A DNA stretch of 64,000 nt from Mya arenaria. Taxonomy: Eukaryota > Mollusca > Bivalvia > Myida > Myidae. The notes under the pieces were generated by a model. The model did no database searches and was not told the origin of the DNA. It saw only the letters and a list, made by a program, of their open reading frames with translations. Shown here in pieces: positions 38,199-51,400 of this stretch. Each line of letters starts with the position of its first letter. The first letter of the stretch is position 1. Made by a program: the position numbers and the translations under genes. The DNA is taken from assembly GCF_026914265.1 (NCBI RefSeq), contig NC_069132.1, positions 33,102,932-33,166,931 of the forward strand, in the 5' to 3' direction.

Positions 38199-39442
38199 CT
38201 GAAAAAAAAGGAGTTATCATTATCATCAGACATCATCATGTAATTATTAAGTGAAATAAATATTCAAACAGACACTCATATGAGCTATCATAAGAGCTTA
38301 ACATGAACAAAGTATTAACAGATAAAAACTGTCGCTTCTGCACTACTAAATCTTCATCCATATAATTGTACATGAATGGATTTTTTTTACATTTTTTTAT
38401 ATGGCAAATCCTTCTTAGGGGTTAGAAGAATCCTGTATTAAACATCTATTTTTTTAGTCAATACCAGTGATATTTCTTGGTGCAATTTACTGCCTTCAAA
38501 AGGCTGTTTCCCCTGAGAGAAAATATCCAATTTTCCTAATTTTTTTTATCATTTTTCCCAATTGATTGAAAAGCAATCAATTTCTTGAGAAATGAACAAA
38601 ATCTTTACAAGACTAACTCATTTATATCATAATGCACCAGTCAATTGCAACCACGCCCCCTCCCCCCCCCAGGTCCGGGGAATAGCAGGGACTTTGACTT
38701 TTGGTCCAGCCAACCCCGGGTATAATCCCCACCCTGCGGAGATGAACTTATGGTAAAAACCCTGCCCGGGGAATGGGCCGTGTTTTTACCTTCCAGGTAG
38801 CCCTGCAGTGCCAGGTGAATGCGGTGGATTTATCTTCGTGCCCAATATAACGGGGGGATGGGCCTTACCTAGGGGCCCTGGGGTGCGGGGGCATTTAGCG
38901 GGTGGTTTACCAGTAGTTCGTCCCCGCTGAGGCAGGATTTTGTAACCATATGATTCTCAGCAATGACATCAACATCGATTACAGATTTTCCAATGATTAT
39001 AAATAAAATATAATGATTGATAAATTCTCATTCATCATTATTACTTTTGTTAACCATTGTATTTCCATCATCTTGACAAAAAAGTTTTCATATTTATATT
39101 TTGTTTGTCAGACCGAAACCGGTTTAACTGTGACTGATTTCTGAGTTATACAAAGACAATGTTTCATTAAAACCATTGGCATAAGTTAAAAATTGTTATC
39201 AATGCAAATCCGTTCCGTACCAATCATTTATTGTTGTCTTTAACCGATTTATTTATAAAAAGCTTCAGTTTTTGGCAGTACCGTCATCAGAGTATAACCT
39301 GTCTACTAGTCGTTTTGATTTCCTGAATTATAATCGATTCAATTTGGATTGAGCTTACTTGAATATATATGTGTAGCAGACATGTATTGTTTGATTTTTA
39401 ATTAGTTAAAACGTGTCACTAACATTTTAATGAGAAATTGGT
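38199..39442. promoter_or_regulatory. Spacer between divergent C6orf120 and STYX
   Basis: No coding sequence is seen. It contains a dispersed-repeat copy near 38470-38560 and a GC-rich block at 38640-38940 in otherwise AT-rich DNA. A shared promoter is inferred from orientation. I cannot place core elements. Confidence 0.4.
38640..38940. other. GC-rich block of atypical composition
   Basis: Contains CCCCCTCCCCCCCCC and repeated CCCCGGG / GGGGAAT / GGGCC words, with clearly higher GC than its flanks. It sits in the head-to-head spacer of C6orf120 and STYX. It could be a CpG-rich promoter part or an inserted repeat. No open frame is seen. Confidence 0.55.
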
Positions 39443-42400
39443 ATGGAACATTCAACTGTTGACCCCAAAGCGATCAGGAATATTGATGGTGTGGTGAGTA
39501 TTGTCGTCTCGTACAATGTAATGTACATCCACTCGTACCCAAACGTATCGTAACATAATCAGAAAAAGTTTATAAGTGACGGAATTTATTAAGTTTTTTT
39601 TTTTAGATTTTAACTATTCAGGGATATGTATTCTTTTAATATTTATTACAACACTACATTGATGATATGTATTGAGAAAGCCTTGGTTCTGTCAATATTA
39701 AAAAGTACCCCTGAATGCGCATTGTTGCGGATATCAAGTTGCAACACTGGTGTCATCAATGTCTTGGACATTCATCTGCATGCGAAAAAGATACCTTGGC
39801 TGATATTCAATAACATGTCATTTGATTCTTATGAAAATTGGTACATAGGCGTAGACAATACACACAATTGGTTGTATAATGATAAAATCTAAATATGCCC
39901 CCCCCCCCTCCACCTCCACCCTCCAAAGAAGAGGGGGTATATTGCTCTGCACATGTCGGTACGTCGGTTGACCAAAGCCTGTCTGAGTGATTACTCAACA
40001 ATGCCTAGACCTATGGTCATCAAACTTGACATCAAGGCTGGGCCTGACCAGTAGATGACCCCTACATATTTTGGGGGTCATTTGGTGAAAGGTCAAGGTC
40101 ACAGTGACCTGTAATGGTAACATTCACCCGGCACTGCGGGGCCACCTGAAAGGTGGTTACAATTGACTGGTGCATAACTTATCAGTGTCTGCACCCATGG
40201 CCCTCACATTTCACTGGGAGGTTAGGCCTGACCAGAGGTTGACATATTTTGAATTTAGGGGTCATAGGTCAAAGATCAAGGTCACAATGACCTTTAATGG
40301 TAAAAGGTCCAAGTGATACCTTGACAATGCCTGCACAAAATGGCCCTCAAATTTGACTTGGAGGTTGGGTCAGACCAGTAGATGATCCCTATTGATTTAA
40401 GGGGTCAAAGGTCAAGGTCACAGTGACCTTGAACACAAACTCTAAAGTTGATCGACCTTTGGTCATCAAACTTGACGTGATGTTTGGGCCTGACCAGTAG
40501 ATGACCTCTATTGATGGTAGGGGTCATTGGGCCAAAGGTCAAGGTCACAGTGACTTTTAATGCAAAAGGGTTAACAAAGCTTGTCTGAGTGATATCTCCA
40601 CAATGCCTTGACCTATGATCATCAAACTTGACATGGAGGCTGGCATGACCAGTAGATGACCCCTATTGATTTTAAGAGTTGTCGGGTCATAGTTCAAGAT
40701 CAAAGTGACCTTTAGTGCAAAAAGGTTGTTTGAATGATAACACAGTGACCTTGAATGCAAAAAGCTTCTTTGTGTGATTTCTCGACAATGCCTGCACCCA
40801 TGGCCCTCAAACTTGACATTTAGATTTTGGGTCACCTGTTGATGACCCCTATGAATTTAGAGGTCAAAGGTCAAGGTCATGACTTATGTTCATAATTAAA
40901 ATTTATGTTATATTTTCTCATTTCCTGTTGCTAAGAGGATACAATTTATCTGCAAATATCAGTCATCATCTGAACATGATAAAAAACTGTACCTTTTATC
41001 CTCACTCTTTGAATGGTCTTAATCTTAAAACTGCCTCAAAGCTGAATTAGCTGTCATTTCGGTCCATGCATATTTCATTCAGTTGTCCAAATAATCCTGG
41101 CAACATGGTGCTCAGGGGGGCATATTGTTTGACAAACATCTCTTTTTAATGTAGTCATTTTGCCATGTTTATCTTCAGGACTGGAGTTATGGAATGAGAA
41201 GAGAAATGCAGGTATTTACTTTTCAACAATTCATAGGAAAAGATACACATTATACTGTATTTTACAAGTGAATTAAAACAAATAACATTGCAGAAATAAT
41301 TGTTTATATGGACATTTCAAGGAAAGAAAAAAAAATATTGACAAAGTTAAACATTGATTAATAACAATTAGTCTTTAGTATTGAATGTGTACATAGACAA
41401 CAACATGTGTTTCTGCTTACATCATTTTTCCCAACAATAATACAATTAATGAAAGAATCAATAACTAACGGTTTTCTTTTATTAAAATATGAAATAATAA
41501 GATAGACTTGGAATAATTTAGTACATTCTGAAAACGCAGAATCTTTTGCAGGAGATTGTACCAGGCCTATTTCTTGGACCGTATGCTGCAGCAATGAAAT
41601 CAAAGGTATTCATATATATATATATATGATAAAGAATAAATGACATGATATATCCTCAAGCCAGTGGTCGAAATAAACACAAACCCGCAAGCCCTGCACT
41701 TGTAAAATATCTTCCAGGCTTGCTCAAACTTTGAATTTTATACAGCAGTCTTGTAAAAAAAATTGATGACAAGCTATAGTATAAGAATTTGGGCTTGTTC
41801 ATCCAAAAGTCTAATTGCAATGACTGTCAGGCAATGTTTTTTATAAGACAAATAAAAAAAGATAAAGTCCCCCTATTAACTCATGTCATGTTGTATTTTT
41901 TACTGTATTTCAGGGTTTCCTTAAATTATATATTTTTTACTGAAGGTCTTGATATAAAAATATTGATGACAAGCACTTGGGTACAAATTTAGGCTTTTTC
42001 ATCGAAAAGTCTTATTTTGACAACCGACTACTTAATAGAAAATAAACAGTGATAAATTAATCATTATTAAAATTAAATGTATGCATGTATTTATAAGACT
42101 TAAAATTAAGAATAATGTTTTAAATCCATACAAATATAATTTTAATACTTCAATATTATATATAATATAAGCCTACCAAATCATATACTAGTACTTATAT
42201 CCAAATTTAGAATATATTTTCATCAATTTAATATTTTTGAGTTACTATAACCTTGAACTTGAAGTTTCCTTTCATTTACCAGAAATGTGATCTACAGAAT
42301 CGAGGCATCACCCACATTGTGTGTATCAGACAGAATATTGAGGCTAACTTCATTCGAGCTAACTTTCCGGACACATTCAAGTATGGCTATGTTTAAACTT

Positions 42401-45400
42401 AAAAGAATCATGATTAAATCTGTTTCCTGGGAAGAAAACAGTTCTTGTTTTGAGAGACCATGACAGTTCACATGGTGGAAATTGAGCTAAATCCTCTTTG
42501 TTGAGATGTAGACACCTGGACTAATAGACCTTTATCATACTTTGGCTTATAGACTTAATAATATCATTGAAATCATCTGCAAAATTGTTTTTATTAACAT
42601 TGAAATACAGTCTACATTTTAAGCCAATGATTGCAGTCATTAAGTACTAGACTCAGTCATTAAGAATTCCACCTTTTGCGGGTGTTCAAAGGTCTGCCTA
42701 CTGCCACTTATTTGATATACATTGCATGCGACAGATTTTATGTTGTCAATGTATTAGCCAATGAGGTTATATTCTAAGTCAGTAAGATGACCTAAAGTAA
42801 TTTCTTAATGATTAAGAAAGTCTTGTTTGCTATGTTCACTCTGCCAATTCTTATTCATCAAGAATTTACCTCACCTCATCTAACTTTTACTTAAATTTTT
42901 ACCTTGTTTAACTGGGGGAGACAAGCATTGATGTGACCTTGACAGACATGTCCTGATGAATTTAGGGTATGATTGATCATGATTGAATTCATAGAGGGTC
43001 TGTTGAAACGAAGCATGACTTATTTGCTACTTTCTGATGAATTTAGGGTAGGATCGTGATTGAATTCATAGAAGGTCTGTTCAAACAAAAGCCTGAAATA
43101 TGTGCCACCTTCATCATTTAGGGTATGATCATGATGCCCTATGGAATTTATAGAAGGTCTGTTCAATCATGTGTTTTGAATATGTGTCACATTCTGATCC
43201 AGGTACCTGATACTGGATATTGCTGACACTTTCACAGAAAACATCATCAGGTTTATGTCTCAGGTAAATATCTTTACATTAGTTTCAATTTACCTAATGG
43301 TAAGACCCATTATACAATTATTTGCCAATTGTTAAAGTTAACAACTTGATTCACAAAATTGTTGTTAACTTTAATACATGAAATTTTGGTTGATGTGCTC
43401 ATGTATTTAAATTTATACAAGTACAACTGAAACCACTGTCTTAAATCTTTTTAGAAATACTTGAGACATCAAGTGTATCCATTTAACATCCAGAGTAGTA
43501 AAGATTTTAAAATTAACAACGATGATGTTAACAACATTGTCTACTATATCAAAGTTCAGAACAATCGGCCGAATGTTGGACAAATTGCTGGCCATTGTAA
43601 TGTATATTTATCTACATTGTGATGTCAGCATATTGAAACTAGAATGATTTAATCAAAAGTGAGTCTCCGATCACTCCCAAGTTCCTGTACTATAATCTAC
43701 TTCAGAAGTTGTACCAAGTTTGGATTATGATGTAAACATTTCACTATTTGTCAACAACCATCAAAATGAATTTTTAATAGAAACTGAACTCGTAAAAGAC
43801 ATAACTAAAGTGTGATTTTATCACTGCTTTATTCCAAAGATGCATACTATAATTTTGTATTGGCTTTAAATTTTGCAATTTTTTTACTGTTTTTCATATT
43901 AATAATACAAAAAAATCAACTTGAGGGTGATCTACTGGTTTAGGTGTCTTGCCTCTCACAGGTTGTAGGTATTGGCCTCTTATATAACACACTCACACTG
44001 TGGTTAGATCACAGTTTTTAGCTCGACTATTTGAAGGATAAGGAGAGCTATCCTAGACCTAGTCACCCGAGCGTCGGCGTAACCACTTATGTTAAAGTTT
44101 TTGTAAGAGTTTGTGTACCACCTCAAATATTTTCAAAGTCCATTGACATATGGCTTTGAAACTTTGCACACTTGTTCACCATCATGCCCCCAACCTGTAC
44201 ACAGGAGGAGGTAACTCTATCAAGCATTTTGACAAAATTATGCCCCTTTTTCAACTTAGAATTTACGTTAAAGTTTGCATACCGCCTCAAATATTTTCAA
44301 AGTCCATTGACATATGGCTTTGAAACTTTGCACGCTTGTTCACCATCATGGCACCAACCTGTACACAGGTGGAGATAACTCTATCAAGCATTTTGACAAA
44401 ATTATGCCCCTTTTTCAACTTAGAATTTACGTTAAAGTTTGCGTACCACCTAAGATATTTTCCATTCAATTTATGTAAATATCTCAGCACATCATGTATT
44501 GCATTGAAATCTAATCTACCGGTAACTGTGATCCATGTTTCGCCAAAACTTTTCAATCCATACACCGAAAAACGGCTGAATAGTCGAGTGCGCTGTCTCT
44601 GTGACAGCTCTTGTTTATATTTACATTTGAAAATTTTTAAGATTATAAATTTGTTGAGGCTACACATATCATGTTTCAGTTCCAGCAGTTTGTCGATGGG
44701 TGTCTTAAGGAAGGAGGCAAGGTTTTGATTCATGGTAATGGAGGAATATCTCGCAGGTATGCATCTTATATTAAAATGGTAACATGTCATTTCTTACCAT
44801 TTAGTGATGGCTGCTTTCAACCCTGGGTTGTTTTTCACATGCATGGCACATCAGTGAAGTTCAACATCCCCCAGAATTTCTATCCATTTCCCGGTCTCTT
44901 TTCGAAAGATTAATATTACCTGTCATGGGATGAAATCCCCCGTAATTAATGAAAAAAATTGGTGTGATTGGGAAGAATGTAGACAAGATCCCTTGGTAAA
45001 ATTAATCTTACAACATCTAGACTCAATGGGAGCCTTCAATTGTTGAAATAAGACTTACTGTCTAGGAGGTGGCTCAATTCACAAGACCAACCTTCGTCTT
45101 GTGAAAAATAACCACAATTAATGTTTAGAAAAATTAATGAAGTATGTTCTAAGCCAAAAATCCTTTAAATAAATCAGCTTTTCTTTTGTTATCTGGCATG
45201 TTTATAGTAATATTATAAATATACGATTGATTAATCTTTTAGTACATCTGTACTTAATGTATTTTGGAGAAAAATGCTTTAGTCCATAAGTGTATAAAAC
45301 TTTGAATTGACTTTTTTTATCAATAATTATAAAAATAAGTCTGATTTTGTTTGTTAATACTTTAAAAAAATTAGCTCGATCGTGAAGGCAACTGAAAGCT

Positions 45401-48400
45401 GATATGAATAACTCTTGTGCAGAAACCGTCACTGTGTTAGTTTTTAAGGGGCCAAGAGAAAGTGCCCCTAATGGGGATTGAGCTTGGGACCTCTAGGTTG
45501 AGAGGTGGATACCTTTACCTCTGGACAACTCTCACTATGATTGAGTTATTATTGTGCATGTAAAAAATGTATAACAATAGCTGTTACTTTGTTGTTTGAT
45601 ATTTTCAGTGCATCTTTGGTGGTGGCATACCTAATGGAGAAGTTATCTCTTTCTTTCAAGTAAGTACACTACGCAGGATAAGCATGACTCTGGAGGCCAT
45701 TAAACAATCCAGTTTGACCAAAAAATATTGTATTTCATAAATGAATAATAGCATATCATTGTATTGTCCAATGGATTCCTTTGACAGCTTCTAACATGCA
45801 ACCTCTAACAAGTGACAATGTGGAGCAAGGTTGTCATTCGTGTCATGTTTATTAGTGAATGTCTTTAATACAAGTGTAATATCTTTAGTGTTAATTTCAA
45901 CTGTTTTATATATTTCACAACGTTAACGTTTGGTATTGCAGTGAAAAAAATAAACAGTAGACTGATTTTTCAGAATTGTTTAACATTAACAACGTGATTA
46001 AAGACATGTTAACTATTATACATGAAATATTATATGTGTTAATTTTTTTAAATAGAAACAAGTCAAGCTAAAAAAGTTGTTTTCAGGGGCAGCTCCAGGG
46101 TTTGACTTTACTTGCGCCCCTCCCTCAGAACCCAAATTAATTTGGTTAAAAGAGTTGGCAGGAGAGTTTGGGGTACCAGTACTCCGCCATCAGTTTCTAT
46201 ATGGAATGGTGCATTTAAACATATTTCAATACTTTTTTCTCCTTATTGAAATAAGAAGTAAACTTTGTTGATTGGGGGGAGGGGGGTAGGCATTTGGTAT
46301 GCCCACCTCCCCCTGGAACCGCGTGTTGTCTCATATCAAAAGTTTATCCATTATTCTACCTGAGCACTAATTATTTGAATGTTAACAAGGATGACATTAA
46401 CAATGTTGTTTAATATGTTGTTTCAGAGATGCTTTGATGTTTGTTCAACGGAGGAGATTCTGTATTAACCCCAACGAAGCCTTCTTTCAGCAGCTCACAG
46501 TAAGTAGAGCATGGGATCACACACCATGGGATCAGCCACTCGGGTCAACTTATCAACAAGGGAATGATAAATTATCATAAAATCTAGAAACTTAGTTAGA
46601 TACTGAGTGACTAACAAAATTCACATTATATTTCTTCATTGCAAATTCATATAAACCTGTAGTAACATTGATTCAAAATATATCACATGACCACCAAGAA
46701 TAAAGACTATAGTTGTCTATATGAGGGCCATATTAAGTGTTTTTAGTAGTGTGGTCAATGACAACAGTGAGAACATGATCCCTATAAAATATTCCAGTGG
46801 CACTTTTGTGCTCGAGTGCTGGCTACCATCCTGTAAAGGTATCAAAAATAAAGCATACAATCATGTCCTGCTGCGCCTCGCCATCACAGGTAGTTCACTA
46901 GTTTCATCCGCCAACATTTTATTAGCTGGCAAACTAAAAAAGGAGAGCCATTTTCAAGACCTTTGAAATCTCCCTTAATCACAATGGGTCATTGTCATAG
47001 AATTTAGAGAGCAATGCCAACCTGTTTCAACACATGCCAGCTTCTGTTCAGGGGACAACAAGTGCAGTATCCAACATGTGCAAACCTTGATCATTTAGGT
47101 AGTTTTCATTTAAAATGAAATCCACTGCTGACATGTTTGTCTCTGATTAGATCTCTATCTCATCCACTGTAACACAGGTGTCTTACTCTTCTATGGAATT
47201 TACAGTATCAATGTTTTTGTCAAAATCGGCCAAAATCGCCAGCCGGGCTGGGACTCATTTTTCTTCCTGTAACAAGGATACCCATTTTGAAAGAGCCATT
47301 TCCCTGTACACATTAGCAAGAATTGTTTTAATTTCTATTTTGCTTTTCTCAGATATTTTCGCCACATTCTGCCATGTTGCAGTCAGTATGTTGCCTTTAA
47401 AATTTTACTACTTATGCAAAAATGTGTAAAATTTGGATAGACTTTTACAAAAATCAATATCGTTTCCAGTGGTATAATATATAAATTTGTGCACAAGGAC
47501 TGTGATTTTGCAGTTATGCCATTTCTAATAAAACATTTCATATACAGAAGATAATTGTTTGTTTGAAATATCTTGCAATCTTACATTGAAACTAACAATT
47601 TTTCATTTTCTTATATGATTAAAAAGGATATAAAATGACATTTTATTGTAGGTTTTCAGAAATGCTTGCCGAATGACTGCTACCATAATGCCATTTCTGT
47701 GTGGGCTGACATTTTCTTTCAGAACGGGCCAAAATTTCAAAACTGAAAAATATCAAATTTATTTCACTGATATTTCACGCATTTCACTCTATATACCAGC
47801 TGATATATGTATATAATGTTTTCTTTTGTTAACATTATTATCAATGTATTTTTCTTCCAGGAGTATGAGGCCTTGTGCAACGCACGGAGATCTGTGCTGT
47901 CTGGTGGAACACTCCCCTCAGGTAATATACTCTCTAAATTAAGACATTTAAGGTCTGTTTAGAATAGATTGATATATTTTTTTTTTGTTTTATTGAGCAC
48001 CGATCAAGACTTTCAAAAAAGGGAGATTTTTTCCATAGAACTAGAGAGGTGTTTTATTCCATCCATTGACACAAATGACAGAGTCTGGTTTAACAATTTG
48101 ATGAATCTTATTTAAGCATTCATCAATATAAATTAAGCTCTTACAACATAAATCTTGATGGCACTGGGTTAGTTCAAATAGTATTGTATGTTGTAAAAAC
48201 TGCACCAATTAATCTGTCGCTTTAATTCAGATCATCTTGATTTGACTGCACATATTCTATACAAAGTTACAAACCGTATGGACCATAGAGGTGTAGGCAC
48301 ATGTACAAGAAAGGTTTGGGCATTTGTACCATAATGTGTGGACACATGTACCATAATGGTTTAGGCTAATGTATCATACTGGTGTAGGCACATGTACCAT

Positions 48401-51400
48401 AATGGTGTGGGCACATGTACCATAATGGTGTAGGCACATGTATGATAATGGTGTGGGCACATGTACCATAATGGTGTAGGCTCATGAACCATAATGGTGT
48501 GGGCACATGTACCATAATGGTGTGGGCACATGTACCATAATGGTGTAGGCTCATGAACCATAATGGTGTGGGCACATGTACCATAATGGTGTGGGCACAT
48601 GTACAAAAATGTGTAGACACATGTATGATAATGGTGTAGGCACATGTACCATAATGGTGTGGGCAAATGAACCATAATGTGTGGGCACATGTACCATAAT
48701 ACTGTGGGCAAATGCACCATAATGGTTAGGGCACATGTACCAGAATGTGTGGGGACATGTACCATAATGGTGTAGGCACACATATCGTTATGCTAAGGGC
48801 GCATATACAATAATGATCAGTGCACATGAACCATAATGGTGAGTGCACAAGTACCCTTATGGTGACTGCACATGAACCAAAATGGTTAGGGCACATGTAC
48901 CATAATGGTGAAGGCACATGTACCATAATGGTGTGTGCACATGTACTACAATGATGTCAGCAAATGAACCATAATGGTGAAGGCACATGTACCATAATGG
49001 TGTATGCACATGTACCATAATGGTGTATGCACATGTACCATAATGGTGAAGGCACATGTACCATAATGGTGAAGGCACATGTGCCATAATGGTGTGGACA
49101 AATGTACCATAATGGTGTATGCACATGTACCATAATGGTGTGGGCACATGTACCATAATGGTGAAGGCACATGTACCATAATGGTGTAGGCACATGTACC
49201 ATAATGGTGTGGGCAAATGTACCATAATGGTGTGCACATATACCATAATGGTGTGGGCAAATGTACCATAATGGTGTTGGCAAATGTACCATAATGGTGT
49301 ATGCACATGTACCATAATGGTGAAGGCACATGTGCCATAATGGTGTGTGTACATGTACCATAATGGTGAAGGCACATGTGCCATAATGGTGTGTGCACAT
49401 GTACCATAATGGTGAAGGCACATGTACCATAATGGTGTGTGTACATGTACCATAATGGTGAAGGCACATGTGCCATAATGGTGTGGGCAAATGTACCATA
49501 ATGGTGTATGCATGTGTACCATAATGGTTTGTGTACATGTACCATAATGGTGTGTGTACATGTACCATAATGGTGAAGGCACATGTATCATAATGGTATG
49601 TGTACATGTACCATACTGGTGTAGGCACATGTACCATAATGGTGTGTGTACATGTGCCATACTGGTGTAGGCACATGTACCATAATGGTGAAGGCACATG
49701 TATCATAATGGTATGTGTACATGTACCATAATGGTGTGTGTACATGTACCATAATGGTGAAGGCACATGTACCATAATGGTGTATGCACATGTACCATAA
49801 TGGTGTGGACAAGTGTACCATAATGGTGTGGGCACATGTACCATAATGGTGTATGCACATGTACCATAATGGTGAAGGCACATGTACCATAATGGTGTAG
49901 GCACATGTGTCATAATGGTATGTGTACATGTACCATAATGGTGTGTGTACATGTACCATAATGGTGAAGCACATGTACCATAATGGTGTATGCACATGTA
50001 CCATAATGGTGTGGGCAAATGTACCATAATGGTGTTTGCACATGTACCATAATGGTGTATGTACGTGTACCATAATGGTTTGTGTACATGTACCATAATG
50101 GTGTGTGAACATGTACCATAATGGTGAAGGGACATGTACCATAATGGTGTATGCACATGTGCCATAATGGTGTGGGCAAATGTACCATAATGGTGTTTGC
50201 ACATGTACCATAATGGTGTATGTACGTGTACCATAATGGTTTGTGTACATGTACCATAATGGTGTGTGAACATGTACCATAATGGTGAAGGGACATGTAC
50301 CATAATGGTGTATGCACATGTGCCATAATGGTGTGGGCAAATGTACCATAATGGTGTATGCACATGTACCATAACGGTGTGTGTACATGTACCATAATGG
50401 TGTGTGTATATGTACCATAATGGTGAAGGCACATGTGCCATAATGATATGTGTACATGTACCATAATGGTGTGTGTACATGTACCATAATGGTGAAGGCA
50501 CATGTACCATAATGGTATATGCACATGTACCATAATGGTGTGGGCAAATGTACCATAATGGTGTATGCACATGTACCATAATGGTCTGTGTACATGTACC
50601 ATAATGGTGTGTGTACGTGTACCATAATAGTGAAGGCACATGTACCATAATGGTGTGTGTATATGTACCATAATGGTGTAGGCACATGAACCATAATGGT
50701 GTGGGCACATGTACCATAATGGTGTAGGCAAATGTACCATAATGGTGTATGCACATGTACCATAATGGTTTGTGTACATGTACCATAATGGTGTGTGTAC
50801 ATTTACCATAATGGTGAAGGCTAATGTACCATAATGGTGTATGCACATGTACCATAATAGTGTGGGCACATGTACCATAATGGTGTATGCACATGTACCA
50901 TAATGGTGTATGCACATGTACAATAATGGTGTATGCACATGTACCATAATGATGAAGGCACATGTACAATAATGGTGTAGGCAAATGTACCATAATAGTG
51001 TTGGCAAATGTACCATAATGGTGTATGCACATGTACCATAATGGTGTATGCACATGTACCATAATATAATGGTGAAGGCAAATGTACCATAATGGTGTAT
51101 GCACATGTACCATAATGGTGTGGGCAAATGTACCATAATGGTGAAGGTACATGTACCATAATGGTGTAGGCACATGTATCATAATGGTGTGGGAAAAATG
51201 TACCATAATGGTGAAGGCACATGTACCATAATGGTGTAGGCACATATACCATAATGGTGTGGGCACATGTACAATAATGGTGTAGGCACATGTACCATAA
51301 TGGTGAAGGCACATGTACCATAATGGTGTATGCACATGTACCATAATGGTGAAGGCACATGTACCATAATGGTGAAGGCACATGTACCATAATGGTGAAG

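Noticed and set aside
47178-47429. Short open frame in STYX intron 8
   Set aside because: No recognisable domain, splice sites or continuation; noted only as a coding-like composition patch.
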